A stretch of DNA of 64,000 bases from an uncultured Prevotella sp. (lineage in GTDB: Bacteria; Bacteroidota; Bacteroidia; Bacteroidales; Bacteroidaceae), in NCBI GenBank assembly GCA_937895845.1, contig CALBLK010000029.1:19664-83663 (forward strand). The letters run 5' to 3'. The position numbers and the translations under genes are program-made. Positions 1-8,466 of the stretch are shown here, piece after piece. The notes below the pieces were generated by a model. That model saw only the letters and a list, made by a program, of their open reading frames with translations. It was not told the DNA's origin and searched no databases. Numbering within the stretch: the stretch's first letter is position 1; the number at the start of each line of letters is the position of its first letter.

Positions 1-1098
1 CATGAGGCTCACCCCCTTCTTCCGGGCGTAGTCGCTGAGCTGCGCTATGCGGTCGCGTCCGATGTTCTTGTCCCACCAGTTGTCCACCAGGCAGTACTCG
101 TAGCCCATGGCGGCGGCCAGGTCGACAAACTTCACCTGGTCGTCGTAGTTGATGGAGTTGTCCTGCCAGATGAGCCAGCTCCAGGTGTAGCGTCCCGGGC
201 GGTAGTCGTGCCTGGCCTCGAAGAGCGGCTCCACCACGTCATAGGCCACGGTGGTCTCCACAATGGGCTTCAGCGTCTCGCCCACGGTGATGGTGCGCCA
301 CGGTGTCTTTCCCGGCAGGGCCATGCCTGCGGCGGTGTCGCCCAGTCCGTTGGCCTCGCCCTTCATGGGGAATGCGATGCGGTAGCCCTGCGCCGCGTCA
401 TAGTCGGACAGGTGGCATCCCACATAGCCTCCGTTGGTGCCGGTCTCGCTCACGAGCACCCACAGGCGGTCGCTTCCGCCCGTGTGAAACAGGCAGGGAA
501 AGGTGTATCCCTGCCCGTAGGCCGAGCGGGCGCCCATCGGCGCGTCGGCCTTGTATTCCTCCTCATAGCTGGGCTTGGTGCGCTTCCATCCCACCATGGC
601 GTCCGACTGCGGGCACAGGAAGGTGGTTGTCTGCTGCGGCAGGCGGAAGGCCGTGGCCTCGCCCATCACGTTCATGCAGGCCGTCTCGCCCTTTTGCGGG
701 AACTCGTAGCGGAAAGCCACGTCGTTGTCGGCCACGCGGAAGGTCACCGTCATGGGCTTCCCCTGTGCCGTCTCGTAGTCGAGGCACAGCTCGTTGGCCA
801 CGTAGTGCACGGCCGACGCCTTGGTGCCGCGCATGGTATAGTCCTGCTCAATCCTGCGCTCGCGGCTGCCCTTCAGCGTCAGGCCCCGGCTGAAGTCGGC
901 CACGCTGGCCGTCAGTCCGAGCTGCGACGGCTCAACCGCCACCTTATTATTATAGGTCACGCCATAGCGCGCCACCCCGTTCTCGCTCTCCACGCTCACC
1001 ACCAGCTTTCCGTCGGGCGAGCTAACCGTCTTGGTTTCGGCACTTGCGGCCAGCGCGGCTGCGCCAGCCAGTACAAAGGTCAGAAGTCTCTTACACAT
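1..1098 (-). CDS. GH97 family glycoside hydrolase (SusB-like), 3' end beyond window
   Basis: The first 366 codons are present; the rest lies left of base 1. It begins MCKRLLTFVLAGAAALAASA, a signal peptide, so the product is exported. A long beta-rich N-terminal domain is followed from about residue 300 by the start of a TIM barrel. W311 opens WQDNSINYDDQVKFVDLA and is followed by YCLVDNWWD, a pattern typical of GH97 enzymes, which are retaining or inverting alpha-glucosidases or alpha-galactosidases. The catalytic acid/base and nucleophile would be mostly in the missing part, so the mechanism and exact substrate cannot be read. It diverges from the exported protein at 1269. A TATCTTTG -7 box lies 45 bases upstream of the ATG. 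Confidence 0.88.
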   Translation of the reverse strand, partial: MCKRLLTFVLAGAAALAASAETKTVSSPDGKLVVSVESENGVARYGVTYNNKVAVEPSQLGLTASVADFSRGLTLKGSRERRIEQDYTMRGTKASAVHYVANELCLDYETAQGKPMTVTFRVADNDVAFRYEFPQKGETACMNVMGEATAFRLPQQTTTFLCPQSDAMVGWKRTKPSYEEEYKADAPMGARSAYGQGYTFPCLFHTGGSDRLWVLVSETGTNGGYVGCHLSDYDAAQGYRIAFPMKGEANGLGDTAAGMALPGKTPWRTITVGETLKPIVETTVAYDVVEPLFEARHDYRPGRYTWSWLIWQDNSINYDDQVKFVDLAAAMGYEYCLVDNWWDKNIGRDRIAQLSDYARKKGVSLM

Positions 1099-1142
1099 AA
1101 ATTTACTTGCTATTATTTTAATGGGTAACATGAAGTTGTTTG

Positions 1143-1150
1143 CAAAGATA
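1143..1150 (-). promoter_or_regulatory. -7 box for the GH97 gene
   Basis: TATCTTTG on the minus strand matches the Bacteroidota -7 consensus TAnnTTTG, 45 bases from the ATG at 1098. No clear -33 TTTG is seen at the right spacing. Confidence 0.5.
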
Positions 1151-1158
1151 GCATTTTA

Positions 1159-1190
1159 TTTGCGATTTCGGTTTTTTTGCCCTACCTTTG
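1159..1190 (+). promoter_or_regulatory. Promoter for the exported protein at 1269
   Basis: A -33 TTTG (1159-1162) and a -7 TACCTTTG (1183-1190) are separated by 20 bases, close to the Bacteroidota sigma-ABfr consensus. The ATG follows 78 bases after the -7 box. Confidence 0.62.
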
Positions 1191-1268
1191 TTGCCAATAA
1201 AAACCCCGAAACGGCAGCGAAGGTGCCGCGACACGCGCCTTTCCGCCTTACAGAAGAAAACCAACACA

Positions 1269-2312
1269 ATGAAACACCTGCTCCTCCTGTGGTCCCTGTT
1301 CAGCCTCGGCTGCCCTGCGGGCCACGCCCAGACCTATTCCGCTCCGTGTGCCACGGCGCAGTCAGCGACTGCCGGCAGCGGCACGTTCAAGGCTTTCGAC
1401 CGGCTTGACATCGGCCTTTCGGCCGGGTCAACCGGTGTCGGTGTCGACCTGTCCATGCCGCTCACCGGCTGGATGCAGGTGCGTGCCGGCTTCGACTATA
1501 TGCCGCGCATCCACGTCAACATGAACTTTGGCATCCAGGTGGGCGACGAGCCCGAGAGCGGCTTCGACGCCAGCGGCAATCCGGTGGAGACCAAGTTCGA
1601 CCGCCTGTCGGCCATGCTCGAGCAGATAACGGGCTACAAGGTTGACCGCAGCATCGACATGATTGGCCGCCCAACGGCCTGCAACGCCAAGCTCCTCTTC
1701 GACTTCTTCCCCCTGCGCAACAGGCACTGGCACGTCACGGCCGGCGTCTACTACGGGCCGCGCCAGTTTGCCGAGGCCTACAACACCACCGAGGACATGC
1801 CCTCGCTCGTGGCTGTGGGCATGTATAACAAGATGTACGAGATTGCCGAGACCTACCCCGACGGCGAGGGTGGCTTTGAGAACGAGAACATGAAGCCGTT
1901 CTTCTCCATGGGCGGAAAGGACATCTACAGTCCCGACCTGGCGCAGAAGTTTCTCAGCTACGGGCGCATGGGCGTGGGCATCGGCTACCGCAACAGCGAC
2001 GGAAAGGTTTACCGCATGGAGCCAGACGAGAACAGCATGGTCAAGGCGCGCATGCTGGTGAACCGCATCAAGCCCTACCTTGGCGTGGGCTATGGGGGCG
2101 CGCTGTCGAAGCACGACCCCACCTACCGGTTCTCCTTTGACTGTGGCGTGATGTTCTGGGGCGGCACGCCGAGCGTGGTCACCCACGACGGCACCGACCT
2201 TGTGCACGATGTCCACGACATTTCCGGCAAGGTGGGGCGCTATGTCCGGGCGGCCAAGCAGTTCAAGGTGTACCCCGTGGTGAGCCTGCGCCTGTCGAAG
2301 ACCATCTTCTGA
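1269..2312 (+). CDS. Exported protein, probable outer-membrane barrel, function unknown
   Basis: 347 residues. MKHLLLLWSLFSLGCPAGHAQ is a signal peptide ending at an AxA-like cleavage site, so I use the ATG at 1269 and not the upstream TTG of the open frame. The mature part alternates polar and hydrophobic residues with many Gly and Tyr, has segments such as LDIGLSAGSTGVGVDLSMPL and YLGVGYGGAL, and ends VYPVVSLRLSKTIF, a terminal aromatic strand typical of outer-membrane barrels. I recognise no named family. It is a single-gene unit: divergent from GH97, with a strong hairpin (2366-2406) after its stop. Confidence 0.75.
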   Translation: MKHLLLLWSLFSLGCPAGHAQTYSAPCATAQSATAGSGTFKAFDRLDIGLSAGSTGVGVDLSMPLTGWMQVRAGFDYMPRIHVNMNFGIQVGDEPESGFDASGNPVETKFDRLSAMLEQITGYKVDRSIDMIGRPTACNAKLLFDFFPLRNRHWHVTAGVYYGPRQFAEAYNTTEDMPSLVAVGMYNKMYEIAETYPDGEGGFENENMKPFFSMGGKDIYSPDLAQKFLSYGRMGVGIGYRNSDGKVYRMEPDENSMVKARMLVNRIKPYLGVGYGGALSKHDPTYRFSFDCGVMFWGGTPSVVTHDGTDLVHDVHDISGKVGRYVRAAKQFKVYPVVSLRLSKTIF

Positions 2313-2365
2313 CAGCCGGCAGGGGGCCGGGACACCGCGCTGCCAGCCGCGCAGCGGCATACAGA

Positions 2366-2406
2366 GCAAGTGGGCCGGGGCGAACCATTCGCCCCGGCCC
2401 ACTTGC
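2366..2406. terminator. Long perfect hairpin between convergent genes
   Basis: Two 19-base arms (2366-2384 and 2388-2406) pair perfectly around a 3-base loop CCA. It lies between the convergent genes ending at 2312 and 2482. There is no long T run, so a bidirectional terminator or 3'-end stabiliser is inferred only from position and stability. Confidence 0.6.
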
Positions 2407-2481
2407 ATCCGGCCAGCCCCGCGCCAGCTTCACGCAGGGCCCTTCAGTGACTTCACACCTGCCTGTCCGGCGCCTTCACAC

Positions 2482-3600
2482 CTATTTTTTCAGCGTTTTC
2501 ACACCGTCAACGATATAGAGCCCGGCGGGCAGCTCGCCCAGCTGGCCGGCACTGTCACGCAGTTTGGCGCCGGTGATGGCGTAGATGCCGCGGCTCCCGG
2601 CCACCCTCGTGTCGGCCGGGGTGGCGCCGATGCCCGAGGCGATGGCCGCGTCATATTCGGCCTGGGTCACCAGCTTGACCTCGGCCGATGTGCCCGCCGG
2701 CACCTCCACATACGTGTGGTTGGCAGGGATAAAGGCGTAGTCGGCCGTCACGAGGCCCAGCGTGCCGTCACTCAGCGTGCCCAGCACGCGCATGGTCTCC
2801 CTGTTGTAGGCCTTCTGGTTGTTGTGCATGTTGGAGCCGTTGTTGAAGTAAACGCCGCGCAGCAGGTTTCCGGCCGGCGCCTTCTCGTCGGACGTTAGCA
2901 GGTTGAGCTTGTTCTCGGCAGCCGTGCTGCCCGCGCACTTCACGATGACGGGTGTGGCACCGGGCACAAGCGTTCCGTCCAGGGGCTTGTAGACAGCCAT
3001 GCCGCGGTCAACCTTGGTCACGGTATAGGCCTCCATGCCACTGGAGGCAAACGCAAAGGGGAATGCGGCGTAGATGGCGACAAACTTGCCCTGCCTGGCG
3101 TTCACCTCGGGCTCCAGGCCGAAGTAGTTGTCTCCGTCGGCCGCAACGGGAATCACATACCAGTCGCGCGTCTTCTGCCCGGTGGTCACCACCATGCCGG
3201 GCGAGTAGTCGCCCTCCTCGTCGGCAAGATAGATCAGCACGCCGTTGATAGTCTTCGAGCAGCGGTAGGCCCCCGACGACAGTTTCTTGAGCTCCAGGTA
3301 GTGGCCTATCATGCCGTAGAGGTCGCAGCCCTGCCCGCTGAGGTTGTAGTTGCGGTTTCCCATGTCGGTGATGTAGAACACCGTGGCTGGGTTGTTCACC
3401 ACCTGGTCGAAGCCCTTGATGGTCTGCAGCGCGCCAAGGTCAACGGTGGTGGTCACATAGTCAATCTTTCCGCGGTTGTCAATCAGCTCGATATACCGCC
3501 CGGTCTCCTTGTTCTGTACCCTGTAATAGCCATTGCCCGTTATCTGGGCTGTGGCGTGGAGTGCCGCCATGAGCGCGGCACACATCAACATCCTTTTCAT
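2482..3600 (-). CDS. Secreted protein with a C-terminal sorting-like tail, unknown function
   Basis: 372 residues, started at ATG 3600 because MKRMLMCAALMAALHATAQ is a signal peptide; the in-frame TTG two codons upstream is less likely. The N-terminal part (YYRVQNKETGRYIELIDNRG) resembles the RICIN-like or lipocalin-like opening of several Prevotella secreted proteins, but I cannot name the domain. The end, GIYAITGAKL then LPAGLYIVDGVKTLKK, is the short conserved tail found on many Bacteroidota exported proteins and proposed to act in sorting to the surface or in type IX secretion. A transcription unit of its own is likely, since a hairpin separates it from the OmpA gene. Confidence 0.72.
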   Translation of the reverse strand: MKRMLMCAALMAALHATAQITGNGYYRVQNKETGRYIELIDNRGKIDYVTTTVDLGALQTIKGFDQVVNNPATVFYITDMGNRNYNLSGQGCDLYGMIGHYLELKKLSSGAYRCSKTINGVLIYLADEEGDYSPGMVVTTGQKTRDWYVIPVAADGDNYFGLEPEVNARQGKFVAIYAAFPFAFASSGMEAYTVTKVDRGMAVYKPLDGTLVPGATPVIVKCAGSTAAENKLNLLTSDEKAPAGNLLRGVYFNNGSNMHNNQKAYNRETMRVLGTLSDGTLGLVTADYAFIPANHTYVEVPAGTSAEVKLVTQAEYDAAIASGIGATPADTRVAGSRGIYAITGAKLRDSAGQLGELPAGLYIVDGVKTLKK

Positions 3601-3653
3601 CCTCAAGACTAATATACTGTTACTTGTGTTGCTTTGACCTGTTTAAGTTGAAA

Positions 3654-3704
3654 GGCCCTGCCCTCAAGCATCAGGCTCGCGCCTTGAAGCAGTTGGACAG
3701 GGCC
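3654..3704 (-). terminator. Probable terminator after the OmpA gene
   Basis: GGCCCTGCC (3654-3662) pairs with GGACAGGGCC (3695-3704) with one mismatch, and TCAAG/CTTGA pair inside. On the minus strand the stem is followed by TTTC. It separates the OmpA gene from the gene at 3600. Confidence 0.5.
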
Positions 3705-3727
3705 ATAAAAAGTGAAAACCTTTTCGC

Positions 3728-4885
3728 TTACTGCGCGATGCAGATGCTCACACGGTTGTCAGAGTCTTTGCTGAACGGCTGCACGGTGTCACCCTTGTAG
3801 TCGGTCACGATGCGGTCGCGGCTGATGCCATACTCCTTCACCAGCATGTTGGTCACCGTCCGGGCGCGGTTCTGCGACAGGCGGCTGTTGATGGCCTTGT
3901 TGCCGGTGCCCCTGTCGGCATAGCCGGTGACGGTCACCTTGGCCTTGGGGTACTTGTTCAGATAGTTGGCCACGTCGGTCACCTTCTGCTTCTCCTTGGC
4001 AGTCACCGTTGTTGAGTTGATGGTGAAGAACACGTCGCGGCGCAGCGGCTCAACCGTCTCGGGCTGTGCGGCGGGCACCTGCACGGGCTTCTCGACCACC
4101 TTCTCGACCACGCGCTCCACCACGCGCGGCTCAGCGCACATGCTCTTGCAGCATTTCACCTCGCGTGTGGTGTGCGTCTTGCCGAGGTTGATCTTCACGC
4201 CGGCCAGCGCGTTGAAGTACCAGTCGATGTTGCCGGCCTTCTTGGAGTTGTAGCGGTCGTTCACGCCGTTGGCCTGCAGCTCCAGTCCCAGGCTCACCTT
4301 GTCAGACAGGCGGAAGTCGGCGGCAGCGCCCACGCGCCCGGCGAAGCGCACCTTGGTGCCGTCCCACAGGTAGCGCAGGTTCTGGTTGTTGTCCCAGCTC
4401 TCGGGAGCCAGCGCGCCATAGTGTGCGTTGATGTTGTCCAGCGCTTTCTGGGCGTCGTCGTTGCCCCAGGCGATGTTGGCGCCAAGGCCGGCCAGCAGGC
4501 TGAAGCTGAAGAGGCGGTCGGGGTTGTAGCCGCAGAGCAGGTTGCTGATGTTAAACTTGGCGTCTACCATCGGGGCCACATACTTCCACTTCCAAGTCTC
4601 CTTGAGGTTGTCCATCTCCCATCCGCCCTTGCTCTGCCAGGCGTTGAACGAGAGGCGCAGCCCGAACACCGGGTTGAAGCGGTAGCCCACTCCGGCCTGC
4701 ACGTTGTAGCTCACAAGGTCACCGAACGAGGTCTCACCGAGCGTGTACTGTGCCCCGAGGGGCTGCAGCTCTACATACCAGTGGGGGTTGAATACGTTCT
4801 CTGTCTTAGGCTGCTTGCCCTGTGCGCCGGCGCTGAGGCACACACCGGCCAGCAGGCACGACAGCACTGATTTCATGATTTTCAT
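3728..4885 (-). CDS. OmpA family outer-membrane protein
   Basis: 385 residues with a signal peptide (MKIMKSVLSCLLAGVCLSAGAQG). Residues about 30-235 form an eight-strand type barrel domain with repeated Tyr/Phe strands. A Val/Glu-rich hinge (VVERVVEKVVEKPVQVP) leads to a C-terminal OmpA domain with VFFTINSTTV, VTVTGYADRGTGN and SQNRARTV, the peptidoglycan-binding signature. Such proteins tie the outer membrane to the wall. It starts 35 bases after the coiled-coil lipoprotein gene on the same strand, so the two are probably co-transcribed. A second Met three codons in could also be the start. Confidence 0.93.
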   Translation of the reverse strand: MKIMKSVLSCLLAGVCLSAGAQGKQPKTENVFNPHWYVELQPLGAQYTLGETSFGDLVSYNVQAGVGYRFNPVFGLRLSFNAWQSKGGWEMDNLKETWKWKYVAPMVDAKFNISNLLCGYNPDRLFSFSLLAGLGANIAWGNDDAQKALDNINAHYGALAPESWDNNQNLRYLWDGTKVRFAGRVGAAADFRLSDKVSLGLELQANGVNDRYNSKKAGNIDWYFNALAGVKINLGKTHTTREVKCCKSMCAEPRVVERVVEKVVEKPVQVPAAQPETVEPLRRDVFFTINSTTVTAKEKQKVTDVANYLNKYPKAKVTVTGYADRGTGNKAINSRLSQNRARTVTNMLVKEYGISRDRIVTDYKGDTVQPFSKDSDNRVSICIAQ

Positions 4886-4920
4886 ATTCTGAAGGTATTT
4901 TATTCGTTAGACAAATTCGT

Positions 4921-7689
4921 TTATTTCACGGTCACATAGAACTTGCGCACGGCAACCTTGCCATAGAAGTCGAGGGCCGAGTAGGCAATCTCGTACACAT
5001 AGCCCTTCTTCAGGGTCATCTGCATGGTCTTGGTTGAGCCGTCAACCACGGTGTTCAGCCCGCTCTGCGCGTTCACGGCCTGGAGTGCGGCCTTGCAGGC
5101 GGCGTTGCCACCCTGTGCGTGGTGGATGCCGTTGTTCTCCCACACGTCGGTCACGGCCACGTGCTTCTTGAGTGCCGGGCAAACAAGCTCGCCGGTATAG
5201 GTGGTGGGCACGAGTGTGAAGGTGGTGCTGTTCACCTTGGTGGGCGCGCCGAGAATCTTGCTCAGGGCCACGAAGCTGTCGCTTGTCTTCACGATGGCCA
5301 GGGGCTGCAGGGTCTTGTTGGCCGAGTTCACGATTTTGCACACCACGGTGTTCAGCTGGTCAAGGTACTTCAGCAGCTTGGTGCGCACGCTCTCCTTGGC
5401 GTCGTCAATCGAGGTCTGCACGTCGGCCACATAGCCGTTGACGCGGTTCAGCTCGTCGTTCACGTTCTGCAGGTAGGCGTTCAGGTCGTCAACGGTCTTG
5501 TTGAAGTTCTTGATCGGGTCGGTCAGGTTGCCGTAAAGCTCCTCCACGGCGTCGGTCATGTCTATCTCCCTTATCAAGTAGAGTTTCACCACGCCGTTTT
5601 CCTTCACGAGGTCTTTCAGGTAGACGGTCTTGCTCACCCAGTTGCCGTTCTCGTCCTGCACGGCAGTCTCGATGGTGGCGCCGTCCTTGATTGTGCTGAA
5701 TGTGGTGTCGATGTTCACCTCCACCTTGAACTTGGCCTTCAGCTCGGGGGTTAGCTCTACCATCTCAATCTTGCTGATCTTGGGAGCCTGTCCGAGGTTG
5801 AGGCTCATGCTGGGCAGCTTGTAGCTCACCTTGCCCACCACGCGGTTGATGAAGTTCTCCACCGTGCCGTAGCCGGGGAAGGTTGTCATGTTGAGGTCTT
5901 TCAGCGTGGCGAACGACAGCGGCTTGATGGCCGTTGCGGCCACGTTGTACTGCGAGTACACGCTGTGTACCTCGTTGGTGAGGTCGTCCCTCCAGCTCAC
6001 CTTGATGGCCTGTGCGTCAAGCACATCGTTCATTTCGGTGTACAGGTTGTAGGCTATCTTGCTCACGTTGACGCTCCTGAGGCCCTCCTTCACGCCGGCG
6101 CTGTTGCGCACCTTCTTGAGCTCGGCCATCACCTCCTTGAGGTCCTTCACGCTCACGCGGGGCTTCAGGCTTGTCACGTTGGCAGCGTCGATAGAGGCCT
6201 TGGTCTCATAGAATCCGTTGGCAGCGGCGCCACGCGTCCACCCGAAGGTGAGCCGCTTGTTCGAGGGCTGTATGGGAGTGAGGTTGATGGGACACGTCTC
6301 CATCACGCTGTTCTCCAGTTCCACGCGCAGTCCGGTGAGGTTGACGGTGTTGGGGTTGATGGTCATATAGAGCGTTCCGGCGTTGTCGGCGTTGCTTCCG
6401 GCGAGGAATGCGCCGTCGGCTGCCGTGTATTCGTTCACCTTGCCAACCATCTCAAGATCCTTGTTGGTGAGGCGCTGGCTGGTGCCGTTGCTGTTCCAGT
6501 CGGCATAGTAAGGCTGGCGGTCTGTCGGGAAGCGCACGCCTGCCGAGCCGGCATAGCCGTAGAAGCCGGCCAGCACGTTGGTCTGCAGGCCCACGGGCAG
6601 CGCGCCCTGTCCGATGACGGGGCTCTCGGCGCCCTGCACGATGACACCGGTCACCAGCTTGGCCAGGGCGTTCTGAATCTTGCTGGTCACGCCGCAGAGC
6701 GAGTCCACCTTTTCGGAGTTCCTGAGCACCTTGGTGGTCAGCGCGTCCACCACGTCGCGCAGCGAGTCGATGCGCACGTTGAGCGCCTTGTCTGCGTTCT
6801 TGTAGGCTTCCTCCAGGTCGCCCAGGCGGATGTCAACATTGTCCAGCCGGCTGTCAAGCCCTGCGATGGAGTCCTTGATCCACTTGGTCTCTTCCTCCAT
6901 GGTCTTCTTCAGCTCATTGTAGAGGCTCTGGGCATACTGCTTGGTCTTGCTGATGCTGTCAAGCATCTCCCGGTGGTTCTCGCTCACCTTGTAGTTGGTC
7001 TGGTTGATCAGCGTGCGCAGGATGCTTACGGAGTCCTTGAAGTCCTCGCCCAGCGAGTCGAGCTGCACCTTGGTGGCATAGTTCTTCTCAATCTGGTCGA
7101 TGCGCATCGAGTCGTTCTTGGCGCGCTCCAGGGCCTCGGCCACCTGGCGCACGGTCTCCTTCATGTCGGGCGACCATCCCTGGATGACGCTGTTCAGGCT
7201 GTCAATCCTGCCGTTGGCGTTGTCGGCAGAGGCCTGCGCGTTCGATGCGGCAGTGGCGGCGTTGGCAGCGGCAGTGGCGGCGTTGGCAGCGGTTGTGTTC
7301 GCGTTGTTAATCGCGCCAATGAGGTCCTGAATGTTGCCGGTGCCACCGTAGTTGATCAGCTTGTTCAGCTGGTCAATCCAGTAGCCGAGGTTCTGGTCCC
7401 TGACGATACAGTCGGCCAGCTTTCCGCCGGTCACATAGTCAGACTTCTTCATCCAGTCCTGGGCGATAATCCAGATAGAGTCCTTGTTCTTCTTCTGCTG
7501 CTCTTCCATCGAGGTCTTCCACCTGGAAAGCTCCTCCATCTGTTTGTTGTAGACATCCTGAAGCGAGGATGTCTTCGAGAGCAGGTCAGCGTTAGAATCT
7601 TCATCGTAGTCTTTGCAAGAGACGAAAGCACTTAAGGAAGCCAGCACCGTGGCAACCAAAAGAAGTTTGCTAGCGATTTTCTTTTTCAT
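4921..7689 (-). CDS. Large coiled-coil surface lipoprotein, unknown function
   Basis: 922 residues. MKKKIASKLLLVATVLASLSAFVSC gives a lipobox with C25 as the lipid-bearing Cys; the following acidic residues (KDYDEDSN) fit a surface-export signal of Bacteroidota lipoproteins. Residues about 35-330 are heptad-like (QMEELSRWKTSMEEQQKKNK and similar) and include an Ala/Asn-rich stretch near 130-160. The middle is beta-rich, and a second coiled coil lies near 725-790. The end carries a beta domain (YEIAYSALDFYGKVAVRKF). Coiled-coil lipoproteins next to an OmpA gene are common in this phylum and may form a wall-to-surface spacer, but that role is inference. No enzyme motif is visible. Confidence 0.85.
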   Translation of the reverse strand: MKKKIASKLLLVATVLASLSAFVSCKDYDEDSNADLLSKTSSLQDVYNKQMEELSRWKTSMEEQQKKNKDSIWIIAQDWMKKSDYVTGGKLADCIVRDQNLGYWIDQLNKLINYGGTGNIQDLIGAINNANTTAANAATAAANAATAASNAQASADNANGRIDSLNSVIQGWSPDMKETVRQVAEALERAKNDSMRIDQIEKNYATKVQLDSLGEDFKDSVSILRTLINQTNYKVSENHREMLDSISKTKQYAQSLYNELKKTMEEETKWIKDSIAGLDSRLDNVDIRLGDLEEAYKNADKALNVRIDSLRDVVDALTTKVLRNSEKVDSLCGVTSKIQNALAKLVTGVIVQGAESPVIGQGALPVGLQTNVLAGFYGYAGSAGVRFPTDRQPYYADWNSNGTSQRLTNKDLEMVGKVNEYTAADGAFLAGSNADNAGTLYMTINPNTVNLTGLRVELENSVMETCPINLTPIQPSNKRLTFGWTRGAAANGFYETKASIDAANVTSLKPRVSVKDLKEVMAELKKVRNSAGVKEGLRSVNVSKIAYNLYTEMNDVLDAQAIKVSWRDDLTNEVHSVYSQYNVAATAIKPLSFATLKDLNMTTFPGYGTVENFINRVVGKVSYKLPSMSLNLGQAPKISKIEMVELTPELKAKFKVEVNIDTTFSTIKDGATIETAVQDENGNWVSKTVYLKDLVKENGVVKLYLIREIDMTDAVEELYGNLTDPIKNFNKTVDDLNAYLQNVNDELNRVNGYVADVQTSIDDAKESVRTKLLKYLDQLNTVVCKIVNSANKTLQPLAIVKTSDSFVALSKILGAPTKVNSTTFTLVPTTYTGELVCPALKKHVAVTDVWENNGIHHAQGGNAACKAALQAVNAQSGLNTVVDGSTKTMQMTLKKGYVYEIAYSALDFYGKVAVRKFYVTVK
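7250..7291. repeat. Perfect 21-bp tandem duplication in the lipoprotein coiled coil
   Basis: Bases 7250-7270 and 7271-7291 are identical. Each unit encodes seven residues of the Ala/Asn-rich coiled-coil region, so copy-number change would lengthen or shorten the rod by exactly one heptad without a frameshift. Confidence 0.85.
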
Positions 7690-7844
7690 TGAACCTTTGT
7701 TTAAAATATGAATTTGTAGTATCTATTTTTCTCTCACCTTATATATATAATGGATAGCATACATGATGAATGGCGGAAAGCCTAGCTCATTTAACAACCC
7801 CTTTACGCCTTTCCCTAAACATCACAACAGACTATAACACGGTG

Positions 7845-7852
7845 CAAAGTTA
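7845..7852 (-). promoter_or_regulatory. -7 box for the lipoprotein-OmpA operon
   Basis: TAACTTTG on the minus strand fits TAnnTTTG. It lies about 155 bases upstream of the ATG at 7689, which would give a long AT-rich leader. Confidence 0.45.
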
Positions 7853-7966
7853 AATCTTTTTTCCAATATTAAGCTACCGTTGCCCAGTTTTTTTTCTTTT
7901 TATACAATAATTTGCAACATGGCAAGGGACAAATGGAAAGACGAGGACGGCGAAGCGGCTACCTTC

Positions 7967-8110
7967 AAATGTTAAATTTTTCGGGAGAAGGGGTCTGAAA
8001 ATTCGCGTTTTCGGAGACCGGAAGCCTGCCGGACGCAAACAAGGCGCGCTCGCTTGTGCAACGGCAAGCGGCAGTGGGCAAGTGCGTTAAGGCTTTTCAA
8101 GCGAAAATGT
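7967..8110. repeat. Repeated intergenic element, copy 1
   Basis: It aligns with 50972-51115: both open with AAATGTTAAA, contain GTCTG and TCGCGTTTT, share an identical 24-base core (8049-8072 here), and then TGTGCA. The core holds CGCTTG and CAAGCG, which can form a six-base stem. Both copies lie in gene-free DNA. Confidence 0.65.
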
Positions 8111-8149
8111 GCAAGAAAGGGCTCTGCCATCCGGCCACTTTGGGACGGC

Positions 8150-8230
8150 GAAACGGTGCGGATGAAGCGCTGACATTCACCGTTTTGGCTCCCGGAACAA
8201 GGCTGATGACAAGCTGAAACGGTGCGGATG
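8150..8230 (+). repeat. 15-base direct repeat, two copies
   Basis: GAAACGGTGCGGATG occurs at 8150-8164 and 8216-8230, 66 bases apart start to start. Function unknown; it follows the repeated element. Confidence 0.7.
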
Positions 8231-8450
8231 GCGGCACAAGGCACGGCACCCGGCCCAAGAGACGGCCGTGAAGCGCACAAAAGCATGGCTTGGGAGGGGC
8301 CAAAAGACAGGCGGAAGCGGCGACGGCAACGCTAAATGGGAGGGAAAGACTGTGTTAAAATCGGACAGGCAAAGTGTTAATAAAACAAAAACACCCGGCA
8401 GTTCCTGGCTGCATGCACAGACCGGCGGCAGCGACAGCCACGGGAAGGCA

Positions 8451-8466
8451 GCGTAAACGTTTACGC
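8451..8466. promoter_or_regulatory. LacI-type operator candidate
   Basis: GCGTAAACGTTTACGC is a perfect 16-base palindrome with the central CG and flanking A/T pattern usual for LacI/CcpA-family regulators. It lies 44 bases upstream of the -7 box of the small secreted protein and pectate lyase genes. No lacI-type regulator gene is in the window. Confidence 0.5.

Noticed and set aside
5965..7635. Long open frame opposite the coiled-coil lipoprotein gene
   Set aside because: It mirrors the GC-rich codons of the real gene, has no family features, and is rich in His/Val/Leu as such shadows are. The same applies to the long frames opposite the pectate lyase (8943-11255), S46 peptidase (19067-21361), RNase R (34418-36754) and others.
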